Both the position numbers and the translations under genes were made by a program. Shown one piece after another: positions 23,979-32,046 of a stretch of DNA of 64,000 nucleotides. Numbering within the stretch: the first letter of the stretch is position 1; every line of letters begins with the position of its first letter. This DNA is from Bin87 sp963692995 (lineage in GTDB: Bacteria; Chloroflexota; Dehalococcoidia; Lucifugimonadales; UBA3495): the NCBI GenBank assembly GCA_963692995.1, contig OY843611.1, positions 930,001 to 994,000 of the forward strand, written 5' to 3'. Below the pieces are notes generated by a model, which worked only from the letters and a program-made list of their open reading frames with translations, made no database searches and was not told the origin of the DNA.

Positions 23979-24007
23979 TTGTTAGCGCCACGCTAGGCCA
24001 CTATCAT
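23979..24007 (+). promoter_or_regulatory. sigma70-type promoter for the GlcG-like gene
   Basis: TTGTTA and TATCAT are separated by 17 bases. The predicted start is near 24014, before the GAGAGGAGG site. Confidence 0.5.
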
Positions 24008-24055
24008 GGCATACGAACATCCGGCCACCGGCCGGGCCCTGAGAGGAGGCAAAAG

Positions 24056-24451
24056 ATGGCACTGACTTTAGCAGACAGCAACCGGATTATGGCGGCGGCC
24101 ATCGCCCAAGCCAATGAACTGAACATCAAGGTGAGCGTCGCCGTGGTGGATCCCGGCGGACGACTGATCGGGTTGCAGCGCATGGACGGCGCGATCTGGG
24201 CGTCGGCCTACGGTTGCCAGGGCAAAGCCGTGGCGTCGGCCGCCTTTGGCCGGCCCAGCGGCGAAATGCAAGATCGGGCCATCGCGCCCACGCCCGCCGG
24301 GATCCGGGAGCGTTCCGGCGCGGAAATGATCTTCGGGCAGGGCGCCGTTCCCATCGTCCAGGATGGCGCTGTGGTTGGCGCTTGTGGCGTAGGCGGGGGA
24401 ACCAGCCAGGAAGACGAGCAATGCGCGGCCGCCGGCGCGGCAGCCCTCTAA
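24056..24451 (+). CDS. GlcG/HbpS family heme-binding-like protein
   Basis: 131 residues matching the GlcG/HbpS (DUF336) family: a single alpha/beta domain with VSVAVVDPGGRLIGLQRMDGA near residues 23-43, then GKAVASAAFGRPS, and a closing GACGVGGGTSQEDEQCAAAG. Family members bind heme or corrinoids, or accompany glycolate and diol catabolic genes. No such partner lies adjacent. AGGAGG precedes the ATG. The same frame stays open far upstream, but only this C-terminal part is a protein family member. Confidence 0.88.
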   Translation: MALTLADSNRIMAAAIAQANELNIKVSVAVVDPGGRLIGLQRMDGAIWASAYGCQGKAVASAAFGRPSGEMQDRAIAPTPAGIRERSGAEMIFGQGAVPIVQDGAVVGACGVGGGTSQEDEQCAAAGAAAL

Positions 24452-24468
24452 CGGACTAGGTAAGATAT

Positions 24469-24510
24469 CCGCCCCTCTCTCGTTTTCGGGAGAGGGGCGG
24501 GCGTGTTTTC
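24469..24510. terminator. bidirectional terminator between GlcG-like and cyclase genes
   Basis: CCGCCCCTCT pairs with AGAGGGGCGG around CTCGTTTTCGGG. The tail GCGTGTTTTC follows on the plus side. It lies between two converging genes and ends at the last codon of the cyclase gene. Confidence 0.65.
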
Positions 24511-25216
24511 AGGGAATCAGCGCGAGAACCGACGCGGGCGCCCCACTGCCACCCGCCAGGGGCAATCGTCCGATGACCACGGTTGCGCCATTGGGGGGCA
24601 GCGCGCTCAGATTATTGAGGCACTCCAGTACCAGGGCGTTTTTCGCCAACGCAAGCTGGCTTACCGACAGCCCGGTATCCGCGCCGGCGTCGATGCCGTG
24701 GGTATCGGTGCCCAAACCGGATGCGCCACGCCGCTCCAGCAAATAACGGGCGGCGTCCGGCCCGAACCCGGGGAAGTGCATGATGCCGTCACGGTCGGCG
24801 TTGATGAACCGCCCAGGTTCGTCCCAATAGCGCTCCCAGCCGGTAAAGAGCAGAACGATACATCCGGACGAGACTGCTCCGTTTCGTCGCTCCCATCCTT
24901 TTACGGCATCAACTGACAGCGCGTAATCCGGGTCCCTCGCGGCCAACTCGCTGACGTCGATGACTACTGCTCCGGCGATCAGAGACTCGGCCGGGATTTG
25001 GGCTGGCCCGATGCCGTCGCGCCAAAAAGCCGACGGGGTGGCCAGGTGCGTCCCACTGTGTTCGCCCATGCTGAATCGCCGCAACCGATACCCGGCTTGG
25101 TCGATGCTGGCAACGGTCTCAAACTCGACGTGCGGGTCGCCGGGCCACTGGGGAATTCCGGGCCGGATGGGGTGCGTCAGGTCCACCACCCGGCGGTACG
25201 TGATCGATGTTTCCAT
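24509..25216 (-). CDS. cyclase family protein (kynurenine-formamidase-like fold)
   Basis: 235 residues. DLTHPIRPGIPQWPGDP near residue 12 and GEHSGTHLATP near 51 mark the cyclase/KynB metal-hydrolase family. The usual metal motif is HxGTHxD; here the Asp position is Ala (HSGTHLA), so one ligand may be missing or supplied elsewhere. GLGTDTHGID near residue 170 and LVLECLNNLSALP near 200 are typical of the family. Members hydrolyse N-formylkynurenine or isatin-like amides. The ATG at 25216 fits the family start. The substrate is unknown. Confidence 0.85.
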   Translation of the reverse strand: METSITYRRVVDLTHPIRPGIPQWPGDPHVEFETVASIDQAGYRLRRFSMGEHSGTHLATPSAFWRDGIGPAQIPAESLIAGAVVIDVSELAARDPDYALSVDAVKGWERRNGAVSSGCIVLLFTGWERYWDEPGRFINADRDGIMHFPGFGPDAARYLLERRGASGLGTDTHGIDAGADTGLSVSQLALAKNALVLECLNNLSALPPNGATVVIGRLPLAGGSGAPASVLALIP

Positions 25217-25258
25217 GTTGCGGATATGATAACCGACGGCGCTAGGCGACCACCGGCG

Positions 25259-25567
25259 TTAGGCGGCCACTGGGTAGTCGCCCGCCTGGTTCCCGACGCC
25301 GTGCGGTTTGTCCATGACGGGGATCAGTCGCTGCCCGTCTTCCACGTGGCGGTCAACCCACCGCATCGCGTCGGCGAAGCTGCGGGTGTTGCCAAGCTCG
25401 GTAAGTTGGCCGTAGCGATTACGCCCGTAGATGACGTAGCAGATGGAGGGAACTTCGCCGTGGATGAGGTGGCCGCGGTACGGGATCCGCCGGCCGCCGG
25501 GAGGGATGGGCGAAGCGGTAAGAGCGTGGGTGGCGTCCATCATGCTGATGCGGGCCGTGGTGATCAT
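25259..25567 (-). CDS. hypothetical protein, 102 residues
   Basis: I do not recognise this protein. It is soluble, with no signal peptide or membrane helix. The middle section SICYVIYGRNRYGQLTELG followed by FADAMRWVDRHVEDG reads like a short beta-strand pair and a helix. AGGAGT seven bases before the ATG supports the start. It is followed by the cyclase gene on the same strand after about 40 bases. Upstream is a promoter-like region with repeated GAACAT half-sites. Confidence 0.6.
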   Translation of the reverse strand: MITTARISMMDATHALTASPIPPGGRRIPYRGHLIHGEVPSICYVIYGRNRYGQLTELGNTRSFADAMRWVDRHVEDGQRLIPVMDKPHGVGNQAGDYPVAA

Positions 25568-25587
25568 GGCGTTTACTCCTGTCGCGC

Positions 25588-25646
25588 GAACATAGCAGCG
25601 CATTTGTCTTGACCGTATGTTCTAACAATCAAATGTTCTATGTCAA
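25588..25646 (-). promoter_or_regulatory. TTGACA plus GAACAT half-sites: possible operator
   Basis: Minus strand: TTGACA (25641-25646), then TAGAACAT twice (at 25633-25640 and 25617-25624) with a 16-base period. An inverted copy, GAACATA, sits at 25588-25594 on the plus strand. The second direct repeat overlaps the expected -10. No strong -10 hexamer is seen. The arrangement suggests a repressor or activator binding region for the 102-residue gene. Confidence 0.35.
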
Positions 25647-25758
25647 TGGCTCGGCTGTCCGTTTTCAGCATTTTTGTTTCGATTTCGCCGAGGCCCGACT
25701 CGCAAGTGAAAGGCCGAGCGCGCGCCCGGCCCAAGCGACAAGGGGTAAGGGTTAGCGA

Positions 25759-27012
25759 CTACGCGGCGTCTTGCAGGAATGCCTCGATGCTGAGGCTCTG
25801 TTGGCTCGAGGTCTGCATATCCCGCACCATGACCGTACCGTCGCGCACTTCGTCGTCTCCAATGATCAGGGCGGCGGATATACCCAGGGCATTGGCCTGG
25901 CGCATCTGTCCCCGCAGGGCCCGGCCGCCGTTAGCCAGAATCGCTCCGATGCCGGCATTTCGCATTCGCCGGGCCAAACGCACGCCTTCCAGCCGGGCGG
26001 TCTCGCCGATCGTGGCAATCAAGTATTGGGGCGACGGCTCGTCCGGAACCGGCGCTTCGGCCCGGCGCAGGTTCAAAGCCAACCGCTCGATGCCGCTGCC
26101 GAAGCCAATCCCCGGCGTGTGCCGGCCTCCCAACTGCTCGATGAGGCCGTCGTAGCGTCCCCCGCCGCAGATGGTGGACTGGGCTCCTGCTACGGCCGGC
26201 TGGATTTCAAAGACGGTGCGCGTATAGTAATCCAGACCCCGCACCAGCCGGTGATCGACGCGGTTCGGGATGCCGGCAGCGCCCAGATACGACTGAACCT
26301 TGTCCCAGTGGGTCTGGCAATCCGCGCAAAGGCATTCCGCAGATTTCGGCGCCTCCTCACCCAACGCGCGACAGGTCTCCACTTTACAATCCAGCAACCG
26401 CAAGGGATTCCGTTCGAGACGTTGCCGGCAATCGGGGCAGAGATGGGCAGTCTGGCGTCCGTAATAGGATTGCAACGCCGCGATGTATTCGGGGCGACAT
26501 TGACTGTCGCCAATGCTGTTGGTGAGCAACGTGATGTCCGACAGCCCGATGTCGTGCATCAGCGTCCAGGCCAGTTCAATCACCTCGGCATCTACCGAAG
26601 GGTCGCTGTCGCCGATGGCTTCCACGCCGAACTGGTGGTGCTGGCGAAACCGACCGGCCTGGGGGCGCTCATAGCGAAACACGGGGCAGATGTAGTACAG
26701 GCGCACCGGTTGGGCCTGGTTGTGCATCCCGTGCTCCAGGTAGGCGCGGCAAACCGGAGCGGTGCCTTCAGCCCGCAGCGTGAGCAGATCGCCGCCGCGA
26801 TCCTCAAAGACATACATCTCTTTCTCCACGATGTCGGTGCCCTCACCGACGCCGCGCACGAATAGCCCCGCGTCTTCAAACATCGGGCTGTCAATCCGAC
26901 CGTAGCCAAAGCGCCGGGCCACGTCGGTGGCATGGGTCTCGATGTAACGCCAGTATTTCTGGTCAGCGGGAAGACGGTCGGCAGTGCCCCGAGGCGCTTG
27001 GAAAGTTGGCAT
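25759..27012 (-). CDS. hisS: histidyl-tRNA synthetase
   Basis: 417 residues, normal for HisRS. Charges tRNA-His. MPTFQAPRGTADRLP is the standard start, followed by motif 1. Motif 2 is YYICPVFRYERPQAGRFRQH with the ATP-binding Arg. The HisRS-specific LVRGLDYYTRTVFE and GGGRYDGL are present. Motif 3 is GIGFGSGIERL. The C-terminal anticodon domain ends near IEAFLQDAA. An insertion with CPDC, CKVETC and CADC clusters lies in the middle (about 200-245), as in many bacterial HisRS. The ATG at 27012 aligns with the family start. Confidence 0.97.
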   Translation of the reverse strand: MPTFQAPRGTADRLPADQKYWRYIETHATDVARRFGYGRIDSPMFEDAGLFVRGVGEGTDIVEKEMYVFEDRGGDLLTLRAEGTAPVCRAYLEHGMHNQAQPVRLYYICPVFRYERPQAGRFRQHHQFGVEAIGDSDPSVDAEVIELAWTLMHDIGLSDITLLTNSIGDSQCRPEYIAALQSYYGRQTAHLCPDCRQRLERNPLRLLDCKVETCRALGEEAPKSAECLCADCQTHWDKVQSYLGAAGIPNRVDHRLVRGLDYYTRTVFEIQPAVAGAQSTICGGGRYDGLIEQLGGRHTPGIGFGSGIERLALNLRRAEAPVPDEPSPQYLIATIGETARLEGVRLARRMRNAGIGAILANGGRALRGQMRQANALGISAALIIGDDEVRDGTVMVRDMQTSSQQSLSIEAFLQDAA

Positions 27013-27122
27013 GGCGTTGACGTAACTCCGTGGATTGCTGTAGCTGGTGGGGGGTCGTTCTTGCGGGGATCGTTCTTGCGGGATTGTAACACCGGCGGCT
27101 GTTGACCTGCCGCGCTTTTGTC

Positions 27123-28373
27123 CTAAGCCTTGCCCGCTGCCTCCAGTTGGGCCAATTCCTCGGGCGTCAAACCGCCGATTGTGCACAGAATGTCGCGGTT
27201 ATGCTGCCCCAGCCGGGGCGGCGGGTTGGCCGGCGTGTCCACGCATCCCGTCAGTTGCACCGGCGTGTTAACCGTGCGGAAGGGCCGACCGTAGGTGTCG
27301 CCGCTGTCCACAAACATCCGGCGCGTTGCCAGATGCGGACAGCTATCCAGATCGGCGGCGTCCTGCACCATGCCCATGGAAAAGCCACAGTCCAGCAAAT
27401 GCTGATTCAACTCCCGCTTGGGAATGTGCTGCGACCATTCCTCGATGGCTGGCACGATGTGGCTGAAATAGAACGGCCCGGTGACGCCTCGCCCCAGGTA
27501 ACGCGGATCATCCGCCAGTTCGGGACGGCCAATGATGTTCCACATGGCGCGCCATTTGTCGTCGGCGTCGCCGGCCCCGGCCAACACCACGTAACCGTCG
27601 GACGCCCGCAGGGTGAGCTGTGCCGAAAACATATTCTCTCGGGCGGTGGTAGTGACCTGACCGGTGGACTGGAACAGGGGCATGCTGCTGGTGGTGTGGG
27701 CCACCATGCAGTCGTACATGGACATATCCACGTGCTGGCCTTTCCCGGTTTTGCGCCGCGATTCCAGGGCCAGCATTACACCCAGAGCCGTCCAGACGCC
27801 GGGCACGGAATCTCCCACGTTGTCCCCGACCATCTGGGGGCCGCTTTCGGGAGCGCCCGTCATCACCATCCAGCCGCCCATGCCCTGCACGCACGGGTTG
27901 TTGGCTGGCCAGTTGGAGTAGGGCCCGCGCAACTCTGCGTTGTCGCCGTAGCCGCTGATGCTGGCGTACACCAGCCCGGGGTTGATTTCGCTCAATCGCG
28001 CGTAGCCAAGTCCCAGCCGTTCCATCGCGCCGGGCCCCCAGTTGTCCAGCAGAACATCGGAAACGCGCACCATGTTCTCGAATGCCTTCTTGCCCACCGG
28101 GTCGCGCAGGTCCAGGGACACGCTCATTTTGTTGCGGTTGACTCCCAGGTAACGCGCGCTCACCCTGGTCCCGTCGGGACCGTCAACGAACGGATCGTTG
28201 GCGCGGGCGCGGTCTCCGCTGCCGGGACGTTCGATCTTTATGACCTCAGCGCCCATGTCCCCCAGGATCATGGCGCAAAATGGCCCGGCAACGATGTGTG
28301 TTGCGTCGAGGACGCGCAGCCCTTCTAGGGGCAGCGGCTGCCGTCGGATGTCGGCGTCGTTTTTGGCGGTCAT
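27123..28373 (-). CDS. CaiB/BaiF family CoA transferase
   Basis: 416 residues of the class III CoA transferases, which move CoA between carboxylic acids by an aspartyl-CoA anhydride. GLRVLDATHIVAGPFCAMIL and DMGAEVIKIERPGSGD open the domain. NRNKMSVSLDLRDPVGK follows. GDNVGDSVPGVWTALG carries the likely catalytic Asp. TGKGQHVDMSMYD is a further family block. The acid pair is unknown; relatives act on carnitine, bile acids, formate/oxalate or succinate. GGAG lies before the ATG at 28373. Its neighbour hisS is likely unrelated in function. Confidence 0.92.
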   Translation of the reverse strand: MTAKNDADIRRQPLPLEGLRVLDATHIVAGPFCAMILGDMGAEVIKIERPGSGDRARANDPFVDGPDGTRVSARYLGVNRNKMSVSLDLRDPVGKKAFENMVRVSDVLLDNWGPGAMERLGLGYARLSEINPGLVYASISGYGDNAELRGPYSNWPANNPCVQGMGGWMVMTGAPESGPQMVGDNVGDSVPGVWTALGVMLALESRRKTGKGQHVDMSMYDCMVAHTTSSMPLFQSTGQVTTTARENMFSAQLTLRASDGYVVLAGAGDADDKWRAMWNIIGRPELADDPRYLGRGVTGPFYFSHIVPAIEEWSQHIPKRELNQHLLDCGFSMGMVQDAADLDSCPHLATRRMFVDSGDTYGRPFRTVNTPVQLTGCVDTPANPPPRLGQHNRDILCTIGGLTPEELAQLEAAGKA

Positions 28374-28491
28374 GGCAGGCTCCAGCCACGCGCCGGAACC
28401 CAGTGGCGCCGACGCAGGTTTCATCGCAAAAAACTATACAGGATTGCAGTTGCCGACAAAACCACTCGCCCAAAACCGCTCGCCAGCTAAT

Positions 28492-28521
28492 TTGACATTT
28501 TTTGGCGGTCCTGCATACAAT
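28492..28521 (+). promoter_or_regulatory. strong sigma70 promoter for tRNA-Asp
   Basis: A perfect TTGACA is followed after 18 bases by TACAAT. Transcription should start near 28528, about 27 bases before the tRNA. Confidence 0.7.
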
Positions 28522-28554
28522 AACCGGGCGCGTTGTCAAATCGCGCCGCGTAAT

Positions 28555-28630
28555 GGCCCGGTGGTGTAGCGGTTAACATACTGCCCTGTCAAGGCAGAGA
28601 TCGGCGGTTCGAATCCGCTCCGGGTCGCCA
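28555..28630 (+). tRNA. tRNA-Asp (anticodon GUC)
   Basis: A 76-base cloverleaf with encoded CCA. GGCCCGG pairs with CCGGGTC (one G-U pair). The D arm has TGTAGCGGTTAACA. The anticodon arm is CTGCC-CTGTCAA-GGCAG with anticodon GTC. The T arm is GGCGG-TTCGAAT-CCGCT. The discriminator is G, as expected for Asp. Confidence 0.98.
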
Positions 28631-28648
28631 TTGCCCAACCTTTTCAAC

Positions 28649-28675
28649 GGCTCCGCTAACGGAGCCGATTTTATT
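28649..28675 (+). terminator. Rho-independent terminator after tRNA-Asp
   Basis: GGCTCCG, loop CTAA, CGGAGCC, then GATTTTATT. It starts 18 bases after the tRNA CCA. From here to 29037 I see no convincing gene; an 80-codon frame at 28674-28916 has no family features. Confidence 0.75.
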
Positions 28676-28982
28676 GTGCGGCGCCGGGCGAGCAATCAAT
28701 CCGGGTCGGACTGCGCCGACTTCAATTCCGGCAACGCCGTTTCAATGGTACGAGGTCACCGACTACCGCACCGGCCCGTTCATTGGCTCTTTTGCCCAGA
28801 CCTTCCGCGCCATCAGCAGCCGGCCGGCTGTACAACCGGCTGGTCGCGCCGATTTCGGGAGTAGTTATCAACCCGGATGGGACGGCGACCGGGCAATAGG
28901 TCCGAATTTCGGATAGCCCGCGCCGGCCCGGCGGGTTTCCGGGGTGACTCGCCCGGACGCCCCGGCTTTCGGTCTGGTGGCA

Positions 28983-28988
28983 TATAAT
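28983..28988 (+). promoter_or_regulatory. TATAAT box before the TSNG-repeat lipoprotein
   Basis: A perfect -10 hexamer lies 50 bases before the ATG at 29038. No matching -35 is visible. Confidence 0.35.
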
Positions 28989-29037
28989 GACCTTGGGGCG
29001 TCGGGGGGATATACGCGGCTATATCAGGAGGCCGGCG

Positions 29038-29859
29038 ATGCGGCGGTTTGCGCTATGGTTAGGTGTCGGGACATTAGGATTGCTGATCATGGCGGGATGT
29101 GGGATTGCGATTTCGGATCATGGAGAGGGCAAGGTGGAAACGCGGCAGAATGATTTCGCAATCACCGGGATGCCGACGCTGATTGTTGAAAATGCCAACG
29201 GAGACGTGGCGGTGACGGGCGGCGCCGACGGGGGAAGAGTACGGGTAACGGCGCGGTTGCGCCGGCCGGAACGACTGGACTACCGGGCTGTCCAGGAGGG
29301 AGATACGGTTCGTATCATAGTCAAGAAGCGCCCTTCGGGAGAGCGTTGGTGGAGTTGGCTACAGTGGCGCAGTGGAGCGTCGGATATCGTGATAGCCGCG
29401 CCCGCGACGGCAAGCCTGGACATCCATACCTCCAACGGCAAGATCGCAGCGCGCCAGGTCGCCGGAACGGTTACTCTGGGAACTTCCAACGGCAGCATTG
29501 AGGCCACCGGCGGCGATGGATCTTATGACTTGCGCAGTTCTAACGGCAACGTCACGGTGGCGGCCGGACGGGGCCGGTTCAATCTGCGTACCTCCAACGG
29601 AAGCATTCACTTCGCCGGCGACCCGGAGGAAGGGACGGAGAATCGTTTGCGGACTTCTAACGGTAATATCAAGGCGAGGCTGGCCGGAGAATCTCCCAGC
29701 GTGCGCGTGTCGGCGTCCACCAGCAACGGACGCATCCGGCTGGAACGGAGCGTCGCGGTGAGCGAGCTGAGGAACCGGAACCGTTTGGAAGGGGTGATTG
29801 GGGATGGCGCTGCGGAAATGACGCTGACCACTTCCAACGGAACGATAGCTATTGAATAG
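29038..29859 (+). CDS. lipoprotein with TSNG beta-repeat (DUF4097-like)
   Basis: 273 residues. A lipoprotein signal, MRRFALWLGVGTLGLLIMAGC, gives a lipidated Cys at about residue 21. The remainder is a repeat built on T/S-SNG-x-I/V: HTSNGKI, GTSNGSI, RSSNGNV, RTSNGSI, RTSNGNI, STSNGRI, TTSNGTI, spaced about 18-25 residues, with a weaker ENANGDV at the front. This fits the DUF4097 / putative adhesin beta-solenoid family seen on cell envelopes. It should face outside. AGGAGG precedes the ATG. The function is unproven; in other bacteria such proteins are linked to envelope stress operons. Confidence 0.85.
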   Translation: MRRFALWLGVGTLGLLIMAGCGIAISDHGEGKVETRQNDFAITGMPTLIVENANGDVAVTGGADGGRVRVTARLRRPERLDYRAVQEGDTVRIIVKKRPSGERWWSWLQWRSGASDIVIAAPATASLDIHTSNGKIAARQVAGTVTLGTSNGSIEATGGDGSYDLRSSNGNVTVAAGRGRFNLRTSNGSIHFAGDPEEGTENRLRTSNGNIKARLAGESPSVRVSASTSNGRIRLERSVAVSELRNRNRLEGVIGDGAAEMTLTTSNGTIAIE

Positions 29860-29888
29860 AGCGCCGCGTCAACGTAACATCTTTGCCT

Positions 29889-30671
29889 ATGCAGTATCAC
29901 AGGATCAGCATTGACAGCACCGACGCCACTGCCGCCGTTGCGCTGCTGGAGCGCGCCGGCCCTTGTACCATCACTGAGGAGATGGCCGCCGAGCTGCGTG
30001 ATTGCTGCCGGAGCCTTATGCTGGAGGACGGGTTGCGCGTCGTGACCATCGCCGGCCGCGGCGATACTTTCGCCGTAGGCCGCATGAAGCCGCCTTCGGA
30101 CGTCCAAACCGCGCCGATGCTGAATCGGCTGGACTGGCAAACCGCTATGGGAGCCGCCGCCGCCGTAGCCGCGCTGCCGATGCCGGTGATAGCGGCGCTG
30201 AACGGAGACGCTATTGCTCACGGTCTGGAATTAGCCCTAGCCGCCGACCTGCGCATCGCCGCTGAAACCGCCCGCTTCGGGGCCGGCGACCCACTGGAAG
30301 ACGGATTCCCTTACGACGGCGCGACCCAGCGGTTGCCGCGTCTTGTTGGTCCGGCCATGGCGCGGGATATGCTGTTCACCGGGCGCACGCTGTCGGCGCG
30401 GGAGGCTTTAGGTGTCGGATTGGTTAATCGGGTCGAGCCGCCCGGCCGGTTGGATGACGCAGTTGCCGAGCTGGTTGCCCGGATTGCGGCCTCAGCCCCC
30501 ATCGCCGCCCGCTACGCGAAAGAGGCGGTGACTGCCGCCGGAGACCTCACCCTGGCCCAGGGGTTGCGTCTCGAAGCCGACCTCAGCGTCATATTGCAAA
30601 GTACGGATGACCGCGCCGAGGGCTTGCGTTCCTTTGCCCACCGGCGTTCTCCGCAATTCACCGGCCGTTGA
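29889..30671 (+). CDS. enoyl-CoA hydratase/isomerase family protein (divergent)
   Basis: 260 residues of the crotonase fold. The first oxyanion segment is IAGRGDTFAVG. The second is VIAALNGDAIAHGLELALAADLRIA. Both acidic positions used by rat enoyl-CoA hydratase (Glu144, Glu164) align with Asp here (FGAGD; AMARDMLF). GATQRLPRLVGPA and EALGVGLVNRV are typical. Substrate and reaction are open given the changed acids. It starts the plus-strand catabolic run and is followed 13 bases later by the PHP gene. The N-terminus is weakly conserved. Confidence 0.82.
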   Translation: MQYHRISIDSTDATAAVALLERAGPCTITEEMAAELRDCCRSLMLEDGLRVVTIAGRGDTFAVGRMKPPSDVQTAPMLNRLDWQTAMGAAAAVAALPMPVIAALNGDAIAHGLELALAADLRIAAETARFGAGDPLEDGFPYDGATQRLPRLVGPAMARDMLFTGRTLSAREALGVGLVNRVEPPGRLDDAVAELVARIAASAPIAARYAKEAVTAAGDLTLAQGLRLEADLSVILQSTDDRAEGLRSFAHRRSPQFTGR

Positions 30672-30684
30672 GCAAATTGCACCG

Positions 30685-31227
30685 ATGAAAGTACGACTGG
30701 ATCTACATACCCACGTAGGGGAAATGTTCGGGTTCCAACCGCCTACGCCCGGAATCGCCGAGTCTGTGATCGGGCAAATCAGAAAAGCGGGCCTTGACGG
30801 CATCGCCGTCACCGATCACTGGCGTCGCGATTGGGGGATGGCCCTGCACCGGGTGGTGGAAGAGCATTTTCCTAACCAGGTCATCATAATTCCAGGGCAC
30901 GAAATTGACGTCCGCCCGGCCAGTAGCCCCTTCGACGAATACCATTGCACCGAAATATATCTGCCGGGCGGTCGCCTTTTTCGCACCTACTGCCACCCCG
31001 GGTACTACACACCCAACATCGTCATCGAAGACGGTATCCATGGTATCGAGATTGCCAACCACCATCACGATTGGCATATTCGTCGGCCAGCGGTAGAACG
31101 GGTGGCGGAAGCCTATGGATTGCTCACTTTTTCGGTGAGCGACGCAAATGTGATTAGCGAGATAGGCGCCGGAAGCACCTTGGTTGACCTGGAAGACATG
31201 TTGCGCCGGGCCATTCCGTTGGACTGA
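30685..31227 (+). CDS. PHP-domain metal-dependent phosphoesterase-like protein
   Basis: 180 residues. DLHTHVGE is PHP motif 1 (HxH). DGIAVTDHW is motif 2. GHEID gives the motif-3 Glu and CHPGYY a further His. The last motif, usually SDAH, reads VSDANVI, so its His is Asn. PHP proteins hydrolyse phosphoesters using two or three metal ions. The loss of one ligand leaves the activity uncertain. It sits between two crotonase genes with gaps of 13 and 14 bases, so it is co-transcribed. The ATG at 30685 directly precedes KVRLDLHTH. Confidence 0.82.
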   Translation: MKVRLDLHTHVGEMFGFQPPTPGIAESVIGQIRKAGLDGIAVTDHWRRDWGMALHRVVEEHFPNQVIIIPGHEIDVRPASSPFDEYHCTEIYLPGGRLFRTYCHPGYYTPNIVIEDGIHGIEIANHHHDWHIRRPAVERVAEAYGLLTFSVSDANVISEIGAGSTLVDLEDMLRRAIPLD

Positions 31228-31241
31228 CGCATCGCACCGAC

Positions 31242-32009
31242 ATGGCGGCCCCCTTCCCCACCATCATCTACGAAAAAGTCGGCGGCATAGCTCACGTCTC
31301 GCTGAACCGCCCGCAGCGTCTCAATGCCTACTCGGTGGCGATGCGGGACGATTTCGCGGAGGCGTTGTGGGCTGTCGGAGCGGATGACGAGGTTGGCGCA
31401 TTGCTGATCACCGGACAGGGCCGCGCCTTCTGCGTTGGGGCCGACCTGAGCGAATTCGGCTCAGCCCCCTCTCAGGTGATTGCCCGCAACGCGCGCTGGC
31501 AGCGCGACGTCTGGGGTCAACTGATCGACCTCCCCAAACCCATCGTGGTCGCAGTTCATGGGTACTGCATCGGATCGGGCATCGAGATCGCGCTCCTGGC
31601 GGATCTTCGCATTGCCGCGTCGGACACCGTTTTCGCCATGCCGGAGGTTCAGCTGGGGATGATCCCCGCGGCCGGGGGCAGTCAAACCCTGCCAGCTAAT
31701 GCCGGCGCGTCGGCGGCGCTGGACTTGCTGCTTACCGGCCGACGTTTCGACGCCGACGCGGCGCTGGATTATGGGCTGATCAGTCGCGTGGCGCCTCCCG
31801 ATGCGTTGGCAGAAACCTCTTGGGATGTTGCAGGTCAACTAGCCCGGTTGCCGCCGGGTTTCTCCGCCGCCATGCGAGGGGCTCTGCGGGAAACCGGGAT
31901 CTCTAAACTGGCCGATGGATTGCGCATGGAGCGGCGATTAGCAGCGTTATTGGCGTCCCGCGATGGCATTCAGGAACGCTGTGCGGTTCGGCACAGTTCG
32001 CCGGCGTAA
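31242..32009 (+). CDS. enoyl-CoA hydratase/isomerase family protein
   Basis: 255 residues. Crotonase motifs are complete: LNRPQRLNAYSVAM, GQGRAFCVGADLSEF (first oxyanion residue), PIVVAVHGYCIGSGIEIALLADLRIA (second), and PEVQLGMIPAAGGSQTLP with the Glu144-equivalent. The Glu164-equivalent is Asp (AALDLLLTG). Likely hydrates an enoyl-CoA in a beta-oxidation-like path. It lies between the PHP gene and the acyl-CoA synthetase gene, in one run. Confidence 0.9.
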   Translation: MAAPFPTIIYEKVGGIAHVSLNRPQRLNAYSVAMRDDFAEALWAVGADDEVGALLITGQGRAFCVGADLSEFGSAPSQVIARNARWQRDVWGQLIDLPKPIVVAVHGYCIGSGIEIALLADLRIAASDTVFAMPEVQLGMIPAAGGSQTLPANAGASAALDLLLTGRRFDADAALDYGLISRVAPPDALAETSWDVAGQLARLPPGFSAAMRGALRETGISKLADGLRMERRLAALLASRDGIQERCAVRHSSPA

Positions 32010-32046
32010 CCGTTAGCGCCGGCATCACCGTTAGCATGGAGAGACG

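Noticed and set aside
22862..24055. Long open frame joined upstream to the GlcG-like gene.
   Set aside because: This part is antisense to the HAD and hisF genes. Only the 131 residues from 24056, with a ribosome binding site, are family members.
28674..28916. 80-codon plus-strand frame after the tRNA-Asp terminator.
   Set aside because: No ribosome binding site, no recognisable fold and no clear codon bias.
29430..29859. CRISPR-like spacing of TCCAACGG-type repeats.
   Set aside because: The repeated words are short, variable in spacing and lie in frame in the lipoprotein gene. They encode the SNG motif.
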